This document shows positions 1 through 10,271 of a stretch of 64,000 bases of DNA, piece after piece; positions within the stretch are counted from its first letter, which is position 1; each line of letters opens with the position of its first letter. The notes under the pieces were generated by a model. The model did not search any database. It was not told where the DNA came from and saw only the letters and a list, made by a program, of their open reading frames with translations. Source of the stretch: Novosphingobium terrae (lineage in GTDB: Bacteria > Pseudomonadota > Alphaproteobacteria > Sphingomonadales > Sphingomonadaceae); contig NZ_JABVZR010000002.1 of the NCBI RefSeq assembly GCF_017163935.1, positions 62,001 to 126,000 of the forward strand. Direction: 5' to 3'. The translations under genes and the position numbers were made by a program.

Positions 1-2264
1 ACGGCAGCGCCTTCGGGGCGGAAGATCGTATCATGGCTGCCGGGCACCTCGATCCTGTCGAACCGTCCTTCGATATGGCCCGTCCAGCCAAAATCGGGAG
101 GGAACAACCGCCCCGGCCGCATCTCCATATTGCGGAAGAACAGCACGTCACCGGGATAGGGTTCCAGATCGAAACGCGCCTGACTGGGCCGCAGTACCTC
201 CTCGGGGAACCAGCGGTTGTTGTCCTGCAGGGGATCATGCACCTCGCCCAGCGAGGTGATGCCCAGCTGCCGCAGCATGGCGCTGATGTGCAGGCGCCGC
301 GCCAGCCGGTAATTGTCGATCCATTGCGCCATCGTCAGCTCGCCCGAGGCCACGCGCTGGCGCAAAGCGTTAAAGCTGCGCCCCCGCACCTGCCATGCCC
401 TGATGTGGCGATCCAGAAAGGACATGTTTTCGCGAAAACCGGGGCGATACGTGTCAACCAGCACCACCAGCGGCACGTCCTCGCCTTCCGAGCGCAGGAT
501 GCGCGCCGCCTCCAACGCGATGGCCCCAAAGATGCACAGGCCGAACAGCACATAGGGCCCATGGGGCCGCGCCAGCCGGATCATCTCCACCGCATCGCGG
601 GCATGGTCCGAGAAATGGCGGAGCGGCAGAGCCATCCGCACCGGCGAGGGGCAGAACTGGATGTCATAGAAGGGATGCCCGCCCTCGATGGCCCGCGCCA
701 CCGGATAGAGCAGCGAGGCATTGTTGATCGCCATGATCGGCACCCCGTCCCCCTCCGCCCGCAGAGGGATGATACGCTGGCGCAAAGCCTCCAGCCGGGG
801 ATTGACCCGCGCGCGCGGGGGCACAGGCTTTGACTTCTGCGGCGCTGTTTCCGGCGCGGGGCTGGCAGGGCGCCGTTCATGGGGCTCAAGCACCGCCAGC
901 TCGGCAAGGAGCGCTTGCGGATGCGCCACCGCCCCTTCCATCACCTTGCGCCAGACGGCCAGCAGCGCGTCAATCGTGGCGCTGTCGTAAAGCGCGCTGG
1001 CGCCCTCGCAGGAAATCCGCCAGCCCTCCTCGCGCCCGACCATGAACAGGCTGAGATCCCACAGCGCGCCTGCCGAATGGCCGGGAGCAGAGGCGACGCG
1101 GAAAGCACCGAACTGGCGATCGGCGTCGCGCCCTGTCGAGATATAGGTGTGCTGCACCACCAGATTGACCTTGTAGAGGGGCCTACCCTCTGCGGCCCCC
1201 GCCAGCCGCGCCACCTCGGCAAAGGGTAGCAGCTGGTTCTGTGTTGCCTCAAGCGTCACGCCGCGCACACGCTCGGCGAAGGTGAGGAAATTATCGGCAG
1301 GCATCACCGGCAGACGCAGCACCACCGTGTTGAGCAACTGGCCGACGATATGCTCGGCATCGGGGTCTTCACGCCCGGCGGTCTGCGTGCCCAGCACCAC
1401 CTCGCCTGCGCCGGACACCAGATGCAGCGCTGCCGCCGCCGCTGCCGTGGTGAGCGAAAAGAGCGTATGGCGGTTGGCATGGGCCAGATGTTCAAAAGCC
1501 GTGGTCAGCGATTTGGGCAGCAGCACCGAGCGGATCTGCCCCTCGCAATCGGTACGCGGCCCGGGACGGTCAGGGGTGATCCCGAAATGCGGCAGACCCG
1601 CCAGCTGGCCCCGCCAGTAATCGCGCTGCGCGTCCAGCGCGCCACTGGCCAGCACATCATTTTGCCACAGCGCATAATCGCCGAACTGCATCTCGACCGG
1701 CGCGAGATCGGCCGGAGCACCGCCATCCGCCGCGGCCGCCAGCCTGCCGAATTCCTGACTCAGCAGATCGACCGACCAGCCGTCGATCACCAGCTGATGG
1801 AAGGTGAAATGAACATAGGCCAGATCCGCCGCCAGCCTGACGAGCAGGACCCGAAACAGCGGCGCGATGCCATCGGCCACGGCGAAATGTTTGCGCGCCT
1901 CCGTCACGCCCAGCCGGTCCAGCTCCGCGTCACGCTGCGGCGAAGGCAGATGCCGCAGATCGACCACATCGGGCTTGAAGGCCAGCTTGCGCAGCACCTC
2001 CTGCTCCAGCCGGCCATCATCCTGCATGCGGAAGCGGGTGCGCAGGATTTCGTGGCGGTCGACCAGCCCTTGCAAGGCTTTCGTCACGGCGCCGTCGGAG
2101 ATGCTCCCTTCGAGGCGACGGCGGAAACTGGCATTGAGAGCGTCGCGCGCAATCGGATTGTCCATCTGCTGCCAGATGTGGCGCTGATTGGCGGTGGTGG
2201 GAAACCGCGCGAGAACCTCAGGCTCGGGCGCGGCACCGTTCAGCGACAGGTCGATGGCGTTCAT
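1..2264 (-). CDS. NRPS condensation-thioesterase protein, C-terminus beyond window edge
   Basis: Final protein of the assembly line, incomplete because it runs off position 1. Its ATG shares one base with the stop of the upstream synthase (TGATG), so the two are translationally coupled. Residues about 10-430 look like an NRPS condensation domain. The HHxxxDG motif reads HQLVIDG (H156, Q157), so the catalytic second His is Gln. No adenylation or carrier domain follows. A proline-rich linker leads into an alpha/beta-hydrolase thioesterase whose elbow reads GLCIFG, with Cys577 where the usual nucleophile is Ser. A downstream Asp (VVLVDTYR) and a His (PGSHDTIF) complete a plausible triad. It probably releases the chain from the preceding PCP, perhaps by cyclisation. 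The order C-TE without a PCP, and both substitutions, are unusual. Confidence 0.85.
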   Translation of the reverse strand, partial: MNAIDLSLNGAAPEPEVLARFPTTANQRHIWQQMDNPIARDALNASFRRRLEGSISDGAVTKALQGLVDRHEILRTRFRMQDDGRLEQEVLRKLAFKPDVVDLRHLPSPQRDAELDRLGVTEARKHFAVADGIAPLFRVLLVRLAADLAYVHFTFHQLVIDGWSVDLLSQEFGRLAAAADGGAPADLAPVEMQFGDYALWQNDVLASGALDAQRDYWRGQLAGLPHFGITPDRPGPRTDCEGQIRSVLLPKSLTTAFEHLAHANRHTLFSLTTAAAAAALHLVSGAGEVVLGTQTAGREDPDAEHIVGQLLNTVVLRLPVMPADNFLTFAERVRGVTLEATQNQLLPFAEVARLAGAAEGRPLYKVNLVVQHTYISTGRDADRQFGAFRVASAPGHSAGALWDLSLFMVGREEGWRISCEGASALYDSATIDALLAVWRKVMEGAVAHPQALLAELAVLEPHERRPASPAPETAPQKSKPVPPRARVNPRLEALRQRIIPLRAEGDGVPIMAINNASLLYPVARAIEGGHPFYDIQFCPSPVRMALPLRHFSDHARDAVEMIRLARPHGPYVLFGLCIFGAIALEAARILRSEGEDVPLVVLVDTYRPGFRENMSFLDRHIRAWQVRGRSFNALRQRVASGELTMAQWIDNYRLARRLHISAMLRQLGITSLGEVHDPLQDNNRWFPEEVLRPSQARFDLEPYPGDVLFFRNMEMRPGRLFPPDFGWTGHIEGRFDRIEVPGSHDTIFRPEGAA

Positions 2265-5200
2265 CAGCGGATCTCCCTGACCATGTTGCGGCGATAGGCC
2301 GAAAGCGGAGCGATGGTGGAGGCCTTGCGGGATGGCCCCGCCGTGCCGCTGGCCAGCATGGCCGCCACCTCGCCCAGCGTCGGATTGGCCAGCAGCTGGC
2401 GGCTTTCCAGCGGCAGGCCGATGTCTGTCATGCGCGCCACGATGCGGAAGATCTGCAAGGATTCAGCCCCCAGATCGAACAGCGCATCATGGGTCGCCAC
2501 CGAGTCGAGCCCCAGCACATCGGCCCAGATGGCACCGATCTTCCCCTCGATCTCCAGCAGTTCCACCGCGCGATGCGGGGTGTGCCGGGAGGCAAGTTCG
2601 ACAGCGTCGGCAGGAGCGTTCTTCACCAGTGACGCCAGCAGGGCACGATCCACCTTGCCATTCGTGGTCTGCGGCAGGTGGTCGATCTGGCGGATGGTCC
2701 GGGGATGCATCACTTTGGGCAGCAGGCGTGCCGCCTGCGCTTTCGCCTCCTCGATCAGCCCGGCCCGCGCCGCGCCCGCCTCGGGCACCACAAAGGCGTG
2801 GATCTGGCGCGAGCCAAGATCATTCTCCACCACGGTCACCGCCGCATCGGCGATTCCGGCGATCTCACGCAGCACACTTTCGATTTCGCCCTGTTCGACG
2901 CGCTGGCCATTGATCTTGACCTGCCCATCGGCACGGCCCAGAAATTCGAGCACGCCATCGCTGCGCCAGCGCGCCAGATCGCCGGTTCGGTAGAGCCTTT
3001 CCCCGGCCACGAAAGGATGGGGTACGAAGCGTTGCAATGTCAGCTCCGGCTGGCCCAGATAGCCCAGGGCCAGCCCTTCGCCGCCCACCAGCAACTCACC
3101 CACGGCGCCGCGCGGAGCCAGTCGCAGATCGGCATCCATGATGTAGACGCTGCTATGGGCGATTGCGGTGCCGATCGGCACCGACCCTGCGCCCCAGCCT
3201 TCAGGAGGCAGGCGATAGCAGGCCGAGAAATTGGCGTTTTCCGTGGGCCCGTAGACATTCACAAGCTGCGCATGAGGCACGGCAGCCTGCAGCTTGCGCA
3301 GATGGGCGGGTGACAGCACATCACCTCCCGCCAGGATCTGTCGCAAGGGCGCCAGCACCTGCACACCTTCATCGATCAGCGCATGGAACAGCGCTGCGGT
3401 GAACAAGCCCGTGGTCACGCCATGCCCGGCAATCGCCTGCCCGATCCGCGCGAGCGAGGGCTTCACCTCCGGCACCACAGCAAGCGTGCCGCCATGGAGC
3501 AGCGCCCCCCAGATCTCCAGCGTGCTGGCATCAAAGACCAGTGGGGCAAGATGGAGAAACACCTGATCGGGGCCGAAAGCGATATAATCCTGATCGCTCA
3601 CCAAGCGCACCACCGCGCGATGCGGAACAACCACCCCCTTGGGCTTGCCGGTCGATCCGGACGTGTAGAGAACATAGGCAGGGTCATCCGCCATCACCGT
3701 CACCTCGGGCGGGGTGGCCGGGTGACTGTCTGCCAGAGTGGCAAGGGCAGCAAAGGACAGGGCCGCAACCTCACTGCCAAGCGCTGGCGCAGCCGCCTCG
3801 CCGCCGGGGCCGATCAGCACCAGCGCCGCCTTCGCGTCGCGCAGCATATGCAGCAGGCGCGCCGTCGGAAGTGCAGGATCGAGCGGGACATAGGCTGCAC
3901 CCGCCTTCAGCACGCCCAGGATCGCCGCGATCGTATCCAGCGAACGATCCGTCAACAATGCGACATGGTCTCCCCTGCCGATCCCGCGTGCGGCCAGCGC
4001 CCGCGCCAGCCGGTTGGTGCGTGAATCCAGCTCGGCATAGGTCAGCGCATCCTGCTCACAGACCACGGCCTGACGCGTGCCATGACGCGCCGCTGCGGCT
4101 GAAAAGTGCTTCGGCAGGGTGGTGTCATCGGGCAGGCGCGGCATGGTCTCGCCCTGCGCCATCAGGAAGCGACGCTCATCCTCGCCCAGCAGGTCCACTG
4201 CGCCAATCGGCGTGGCCGGATCGGCGATCACTGCGCGCAGCACCTGACGCAGATTGTCCACCCAGCGCGCGATGGTCGCCTCATCGAAGAGATCGGTGGC
4301 GTAATCGACATCGATCCGCAGACCCTGGCTCGATTCCACCATGTTGAAGAACAGGTCGAAATTGCTGGCGGCTTTGGGGTTTGGCAGCAGGCAGGCCTTG
4401 GTGCCCGCGAAATCGATGTCCTCGCCCAGCCGCTCCAGATTGAACTGCACATCACAGAGCGGTGTGCGGTTGGGATCGCGCGGCAGACCCAGCGCGCGCA
4501 CCAGCGCACCATAGGTATAGTCCTGATGATCTAAGGCCTCCATCAGGATCGCGCTGACCGAGCGCAGATGCTCGCCCAGCGGGGCGGCCACGGAAAAGGG
4601 CGCGCGCAGCGGCAGGAAATTGACGCAGTGCCCCGCCAGCACCTTGCCCTCGACCAGCGTCTGACCGGCCACCGGGCAACCGATCACCACATCCTCACGC
4701 TCCGCCAACCGGCCCAGCGTAACCTGCAATGCCCCGAGCAGCGTTGCGAAAAGCGTGCAGCCCAGTTTCGCCCCGGCCTTGCGTGCATCGCGCATCAATG
4801 CGGCATCGATCGCGGCCGTCATGGTGGCGCCGTTGAAGCTCTTGATCGCCGGGCGAGGCCGGTCGCCGCGCAGGTCGAGCGGCGGGGGAAGCGTGGCATA
4901 GGCCTCCTTCCACCAGCGCTCATTCTCGGCATTGGCCCCGCTGTCCCGCGCCTTGGCCAGGGCGTAATCCGCGAAAGGCTGCACCGGATCGAGCACCGCA
5001 GCAGCGCCCGTCACGCGGGCACGATAGAAGGCGGCCACCTCTTGCGCGAAGAGATTGGCCGTCCAGCCGTCAAAGACGATATGATGTGCTGTAACGATCA
5101 GCGCAGAGCCGCCATCGACCTTCAGAAACAGGCAAGCCCGGATCAGCGGCCCTTCGGCCAGATCGAAGGGCGTTGCGGCTTCTTCAGCCTTGCATGCGGC

Positions 5201-8200
5201 GATCATCTCTTCGTCAGCGCCCTCGATCACGGGCAGGGTGATGTGCAGGCCCGGCGCGATGGCCAGCAGGGTCTGCCCCGTCGGCACCGTGGCGCGCAGG
5301 GCATCATGCCGCGCGATGAAATCATCGATGGCGCCCTTCAGCGTCTCCGGATCGACTGCCCCATCGAAGGCCAGCGTGATCGATTCATTGTAGGCGCAAG
5401 AGGCCTGCTCCCCCATCTGCGCCGAGAGCAGGATTTCCAGCTGCGGCTCGGTCAGCGGCACCTCGCGCGGTTCGCCCAGCGGCGGCGGAAGAGGCGTGTA
5501 GCCCTCCGACACCAGAATGCCTGCAGCCTGAAGCAGGTCGATGGTCTGGCGTGTGGCCTCGAAAATCTGCTCGATGTCCGCATCGCTGTGTGCGGTGGTG
5601 AGGAAGCAGGGATAGCCGTCCAGCACATGCACGCCCAGCAGGCGCATGTTGTAATGGAACAACGCCCCCAGCCTGTCCGCCGCCGACAGATTGAGCATGA
5701 ACCAGCTGGAATAGGTCTCGACGCGCGAGGGCACGCCCTTGCTTTCAAACAGCGCGTTCATCCGTGCGACCAGAGCGGCGGTGCGGGCGGTCAACCGTTC
5801 CTGCAACTGCGGCCCCTCGGCCTCCAGATGATCGAGCACTGCGCGGCAGGCCGCCATCACCAGCGGATGGCGCACGAAGGTGCCCGCAAAGAAGGTGGGC
5901 GCCACTTCGGGTGCGCTGTCATCGCCAAAGTTCCAGCCGCCGCCGTCGAGCGCATCCATAAACCGCGACGAACCGGCCAGAATGCCCACCGGCATGCCGC
6001 CGCCCACCACCTTGCCATAGGTGGCCATATCAGCGCTGATGCCCAGCACCGCCTGCATGCCGCCGGGATGGGTGCGGAAGCCGGTCACCACCTCGTCGAA
6101 GACCAGCGCCGCGCCGCTGTCTGCGGTGACCGCGCGCAGATCGCGCAGGAAATCGAAGGGCAGCAGTTCGGGATGGCGGCTCTGCACCGGCTCGACGATC
6201 ACCGCCGCCACATCATCGGCATGGGCGCGAATCCAGTCCAGCGCCTCGGGCGTGCCATAGGGCAGCACCACCATATTGCTCAGCGAGCCTTGCGGAATGC
6301 CCGGTGCGATGGGGAAGGCCCGCGCCTGCTCGGGCTTGCCGCCCGCCTTCACCAGCACCTCGTCGAACTGGCCGTGATAATCGTTGTTGAAGACCACCAC
6401 CGTCTCGCGCCCGGTAACGCAGCGAGCAAGGCGCATCGCCGCCATCACCGCCTCGGAGCCGGTGTTGCAGAAGGTCACGCGTTCCATGGCGACCATGCGG
6501 GCGAATTGCGCCGCCACCATGCCCGCCAGCGGGGTCTGGGGGCCGATGGCGAAACCTTCCTCCAGCTGACGCGCGACGGCGGCCTGAACGAAATCAGGCG
6601 CATGGCCAAAAGCCGTTTGCCCATAGCCGTTCACCAGATCGACATAGACATTGCCATCGACATCCCAGATCTTCGAGCCCTTGGACCGCTCGGCCACCAC
6701 GGGGAAGACCATATCCTTCCACACCACCCTGAAGCCGGAAACCGAGCGCGGATCGGCGAAATAGGGGCGATGTTTGGCGGCCTGTGCCATCGATCCCGGC
6801 ATTCGGGCGTGAGTACGCGCGGTCATCTGCGCGATCAGCGCCAGCTGGCTGTCGGTCACCGGCGCGGTGGGGGCCTTGCTGTTGAAGGGGCGGAAGCGGC
6901 TGGGCGCATCGCTGACCGTTTGTGTCTGGGCCGGTTCCGGCAAGGAAGCCGCCGTCCGGGGGGGCGGGGATGGAGCGGCCGCGGGCGGGGTCAAGGTCGC
7001 GGTGGCAATCACAGGTGCGCCATGCCCCTGCATCAGCGCCAGTTGCTGGGCGATCACACTCTGCATCGCCGACAGTTGCGCCTGAAAGGTCGCTGCCATG
7101 CCATGCGCGCCATCGCTGACCGCTGACGGCATCGCCATAACCGGCATCGTGATGGCCGCTGGTGCCGCAACATCAGGCGAGCCAACCATGGCCGGGGCCA
7201 CGGGCGCGGCTTCTTGCGGATCGGGCGGGCAGTTCTCGTCCAGATAGAGAGCCAGCGCGGAGAGCGTGGTGATATCGGACAGCAGCTGGCGGAACACCAG
7301 GCTGACGCCGAACTCCCTCTGCACCCTGGCCGCCACCTGACCGAGGAACAGCGAGTCGAAACCCAGTTCCAGAAAGGGCGTGTCATGATCCGCTTCGCCC
7401 AGCGCCTCGCCGGAGAGGTCTTCGAACAGGGCGGTCAGGGCGGTGGTCAGGCGGGCAAGGCGGCCGGTGTTGGCGGCAGGGGCAATGCTGGTCATCTCTT
7501 GCTCACTTTCAATCGGTCGCAGAAGGGGCATGCCGGTCCGGGCGGTGGGCGCAGCAACGGCGTCGGGCGCCTCGATCCAGTGCAATTGCCGCCGGAAGGG
7601 ATAGGAGGGCAGCGCCACGCGGCGCGCCTGATCGCCATACAGGCCGGACAGATCGACCGGCGCGCCCAGCGCCCAGAGCCGCGCCAGCGCTTCATGAAAA
7701 CTCAGCACATCTCGGTCCGCCGCAACGGCATCGGGCAGCGAGGTGATGGCGGCACGGTAGCCATCGCGCGCCAGACCCTGCGTGGCGAAGGTGGTCAGGG
7801 CCCGGCCCGGCCCCACTTCGAGCAGGATGGGCGGCGTATCGCCCGCCACCCTTTGCAGCGCATCGGCGAAGCGCACCGGCTGGCGGCAATGACGCGCCCA
7901 ATAGGCCGCGTCGGAGGCCTTGGAGACCCATGCGCCTGAAACGCTGGAGACATAGGGGATAGTCGGATCGGCAAAGCTCATCCCCTCGGCAAAGGTCTGG
8001 AGGCCCTCCACCACCGGGTCCATCATGCGCGAATGGAAGGCATGCGAGGTATGCAGGCGGCGGCAATCGATGCCCGCCTCCTGCAACCTTGCCTCCAGCG
8101 CCGCGATGGCCTCGAAAGGCCCTGCCGCAACGCAGAGTTCGGGGGCATTGGCAGCAGCAAGGTCCAGATCACCGCCCAGCAGGGGCAGCAGCCGTGCCTC

Positions 8201-10249
8201 CGTTGTGCGGACGGCCAGCATGGCACCCTCAGGCGCATTCTGCATCAGCGCCGCGCGCCGCGCGATCAGGGCCAGACCATCCTCGAAGCGCATCACGCCA
8301 GCGAGGCAGGCCGCCACCAGCTCGCCTACGCTATGGCCGATCATCGCATCGGGCCGGACGCCCCTGGCCATAAAGAGTTGCGCCAGCGCATATTGCACAA
8401 GGAACAGCGCGGGCTGGGCATAGACCGTCGAGCGGATGGGGTGCGGCGTATCCTCTTCGCCGCTGGCCGTGGCATAGAGCAGATCGCGGATATCGAGCCC
8501 CAGCGAGGGTTTCAGCGTCTCCGCGCCCCGGTCGATCCAGAGGCGGAAGACGGCTTCACTCCGGTAGAGGCCTTGCGCCATCTGCGGATATTGCGAGCCC
8601 TGCCCCGGGAACATGAAGATGATGGGGGCGGCGTCCTTGGCCTGCCCCTTCAGGCCCTTGGTGGCGAAGGCGGACAAGCGCTCGGCGGCCTCCTGCGCGG
8701 ATGCGGCAACGACGGCCCCACGCGCCGCGCGCAGGCTGCGCCCCTGATCCAGCGTAAAGGCCACATCGGCCAGCGGCAGATCGGGATGAGCGCACAGATG
8801 CTCAGCCAATTCGCCCGCCATGGCCTCCAAAGCCTCGGGGGTCGCGGCAGACAAGGGCAGGACCTGCATCCCGCTTTTCGTCTCGCGGTGAGGCGCGGAT
8901 GGTGCTTCTTCCAGCACGACATGGACATTGGTGCCCCCCACGCCGAAGGAGCTGACGCCCGCACGGCGTGGGCTCTGCCCCGGTGCCCAGGGGGTCAGTT
9001 CACGCTCGATGCGGAAGGGGCTGCCCTCCAGCGCGATATGCGGATTGGGCGCGGTGAAACCGGCCAGTGGCGGGATCTGCGCATGGCGCAGCGCCAGCGC
9101 CGCACGGATCAGCCCCGTCACACCGGCAGCAGCGTCAAGATGGCCGGTGTTGGCCTTGGCCGAACCCAGCGCGCAGCCGCCCGGCACGTCTGTCTCGCCA
9201 AAGGCGCGCATCAACCCGTCGAATTCGATGGGGTCGCCCAGCGGGGTGGCGGTGCCGTGCAATTCGACATAGCCGATGGTCTCGGGCGCGACATCGGCCT
9301 GCGCCAGCGCGGCGGCGATCGCCTTGGCCTGCCCTTCCGCGCTGGGGGCGGTAAAGCCGATCTTGCTGGCGCCATCATTGTTGACGCCGGTGCCCCGGAT
9401 CACGGCATGGATCTCGTCACGGTCGGCCAGAGCATCCTCCAGCCGCTTGAGCACAACCACCCCCGCGCCAGAGCCAAAGACCGTGCCGCAGGCCGCCGCA
9501 TCGAAGGGGCGGCAGGTGCCATCGCGCGATCCCATGCCGCCATCTTGCCACAGATAGCCGCGCTTCTGGGGAAAGGTGATCGAAACGCCGCCGGCAAGCG
9601 CCGCATCGCACTGATAGGTCAGCAAGCTCTGGCAGGCCTGTGCCACCGCCAGCAGCGAGGTCGAGCAGGCGCTTTGCACCGTCATCGCGGGGCCACGCAG
9701 ATCGAGCTTATAGGCCACGCGGCTTGCCAGCACCTCGGGCAGCGATCCCACCAGCGTGGGCATGTCGCCCAGCTGATAGGTGCTGGCAAAGCGGTCAACC
9801 GCCGCGCGGTCACCCAGCACATGGCGCATCAGATAGGTGGGCATGCTGGCCCCGGCGAAGATGCCGATCAGGCCGGGATAGCGCCTGGGATCGATGCCCG
9901 CCTGATCCAGCGCCTCCTGCGCGATTTCGAGGAAAATGCGGTGCTGCGGATCGGTCAGCGCCGCCTCGCGCGGGTGCATGCCGAAAAACGGCGCATCGAA
10001 CAGGCCGACATCGTCCAGCACAGCGCGGGCTCGGACGAAAGCGGGATCATCGCGCGTGGCGGTATCGAAGGCATCCTCCAGCTCGCCTTCCGCAAAATGC
10101 GAGATCGAGATCGTGCCGCGCCGCTGGTTCTCCCAGAATTGGGCAATCGAGCGCGCGCCCGGAAAGCGTCCGCTCATCCCGACGATGGCGATCATGTCGC
10201 TGGCGTTCCCCCCGCTCCCCTCCGACAGATCCTCGCTCATATGCTCCAT
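2264..10249 (-). CDS. Hybrid PKS-aminotransferase-NRPS synthase (KS-AT-ACP-AMT-C-A-PCP)
   Basis: Megasynthase of about 2661 residues. The chosen ATG (MEHMSED) has AGGGG 7 bases upstream and lies 22 bases after the preceding stop; the frame stays open to 10372. Domain order: ketosynthase (about 20-445; SACSTSL with Cys195, HGTATPLGDP, NTGHLDAAAG); acyltransferase (about 545-850; GHSVGE, HAFHS, the malonyl-CoA signature); ACP (GFDSL near 966); class III PLP aminotransferase (about 1190-1620; CNTGSEAV, Lys in YGKVVGGG near 1412); condensation (canonical HHIVFDG near 1721); adenylation (YTSGSTGKPKG near 2196; hand-read code D-A-L-L-L-G-V-N-F-K, substrate not assigned); PCP (GAESLQI near 2593). 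No ketoreductase is seen, so the beta-ketone should be transaminated to a beta-amine, as in mycosubtilin and microcystin synthases. Inferred role: extend the aminoacyl starter with malonate, aminate it, then join a second amino acid. Confidence 0.93.
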   Translation of the reverse strand: MEHMSEDLSEGSGGNASDMIAIVGMSGRFPGARSIAQFWENQRRGTISISHFAEGELEDAFDTATRDDPAFVRARAVLDDVGLFDAPFFGMHPREAALTDPQHRIFLEIAQEALDQAGIDPRRYPGLIGIFAGASMPTYLMRHVLGDRAAVDRFASTYQLGDMPTLVGSLPEVLASRVAYKLDLRGPAMTVQSACSTSLLAVAQACQSLLTYQCDAALAGGVSITFPQKRGYLWQDGGMGSRDGTCRPFDAAACGTVFGSGAGVVVLKRLEDALADRDEIHAVIRGTGVNNDGASKIGFTAPSAEGQAKAIAAALAQADVAPETIGYVELHGTATPLGDPIEFDGLMRAFGETDVPGGCALGSAKANTGHLDAAAGVTGLIRAALALRHAQIPPLAGFTAPNPHIALEGSPFRIERELTPWAPGQSPRRAGVSSFGVGGTNVHVVLEEAPSAPHRETKSGMQVLPLSAATPEALEAMAGELAEHLCAHPDLPLADVAFTLDQGRSLRAARGAVVAASAQEAAERLSAFATKGLKGQAKDAAPIIFMFPGQGSQYPQMAQGLYRSEAVFRLWIDRGAETLKPSLGLDIRDLLYATASGEEDTPHPIRSTVYAQPALFLVQYALAQLFMARGVRPDAMIGHSVGELVAACLAGVMRFEDGLALIARRAALMQNAPEGAMLAVRTTEARLLPLLGGDLDLAAANAPELCVAAGPFEAIAALEARLQEAGIDCRRLHTSHAFHSRMMDPVVEGLQTFAEGMSFADPTIPYVSSVSGAWVSKASDAAYWARHCRQPVRFADALQRVAGDTPPILLEVGPGRALTTFATQGLARDGYRAAITSLPDAVAADRDVLSFHEALARLWALGAPVDLSGLYGDQARRVALPSYPFRRQLHWIEAPDAVAAPTARTGMPLLRPIESEQEMTSIAPAANTGRLARLTTALTALFEDLSGEALGEADHDTPFLELGFDSLFLGQVAARVQREFGVSLVFRQLLSDITTLSALALYLDENCPPDPQEAAPVAPAMVGSPDVAAPAAITMPVMAMPSAVSDGAHGMAATFQAQLSAMQSVIAQQLALMQGHGAPVIATATLTPPAAAPSPPPRTAASLPEPAQTQTVSDAPSRFRPFNSKAPTAPVTDSQLALIAQMTARTHARMPGSMAQAAKHRPYFADPRSVSGFRVVWKDMVFPVVAERSKGSKIWDVDGNVYVDLVNGYGQTAFGHAPDFVQAAVARQLEEGFAIGPQTPLAGMVAAQFARMVAMERVTFCNTGSEAVMAAMRLARCVTGRETVVVFNNDYHGQFDEVLVKAGGKPEQARAFPIAPGIPQGSLSNMVVLPYGTPEALDWIRAHADDVAAVIVEPVQSRHPELLPFDFLRDLRAVTADSGAALVFDEVVTGFRTHPGGMQAVLGISADMATYGKVVGGGMPVGILAGSSRFMDALDGGGWNFGDDSAPEVAPTFFAGTFVRHPLVMAACRAVLDHLEAEGPQLQERLTARTAALVARMNALFESKGVPSRVETYSSWFMLNLSAADRLGALFHYNMRLLGVHVLDGYPCFLTTAHSDADIEQIFEATRQTIDLLQAAGILVSEGYTPLPPPLGEPREVPLTEPQLEILLSAQMGEQASCAYNESITLAFDGAVDPETLKGAIDDFIARHDALRATVPTGQTLLAIAPGLHITLPVIEGADEEMIAACKAEEAATPFDLAEGPLIRACLFLKVDGGSALIVTAHHIVFDGWTANLFAQEVAAFYRARVTGAAAVLDPVQPFADYALAKARDSGANAENERWWKEAYATLPPPLDLRGDRPRPAIKSFNGATMTAAIDAALMRDARKAGAKLGCTLFATLLGALQVTLGRLAEREDVVIGCPVAGQTLVEGKVLAGHCVNFLPLRAPFSVAAPLGEHLRSVSAILMEALDHQDYTYGALVRALGLPRDPNRTPLCDVQFNLERLGEDIDFAGTKACLLPNPKAASNFDLFFNMVESSQGLRIDVDYATDLFDEATIARWVDNLRQVLRAVIADPATPIGAVDLLGEDERRFLMAQGETMPRLPDDTTLPKHFSAAAARHGTRQAVVCEQDALTYAELDSRTNRLARALAARGIGRGDHVALLTDRSLDTIAAILGVLKAGAAYVPLDPALPTARLLHMLRDAKAALVLIGPGGEAAAPALGSEVAALSFAALATLADSHPATPPEVTVMADDPAYVLYTSGSTGKPKGVVVPHRAVVRLVSDQDYIAFGPDQVFLHLAPLVFDASTLEIWGALLHGGTLAVVPEVKPSLARIGQAIAGHGVTTGLFTAALFHALIDEGVQVLAPLRQILAGGDVLSPAHLRKLQAAVPHAQLVNVYGPTENANFSACYRLPPEGWGAGSVPIGTAIAHSSVYIMDADLRLAPRGAVGELLVGGEGLALGYLGQPELTLQRFVPHPFVAGERLYRTGDLARWRSDGVLEFLGRADGQVKINGQRVEQGEIESVLREIAGIADAAVTVVENDLGSRQIHAFVVPEAGAARAGLIEEAKAQAARLLPKVMHPRTIRQIDHLPQTTNGKVDRALLASLVKNAPADAVELASRHTPHRAVELLEIEGKIGAIWADVLGLDSVATHDALFDLGAESLQIFRIVARMTDIGLPLESRQLLANPTLGEVAAMLASGTAGPSRKASTIAPLSAYRRNMVREIR

Positions 10250-10271
10250 ACCTATCCCCTGTTTTGTTCTC

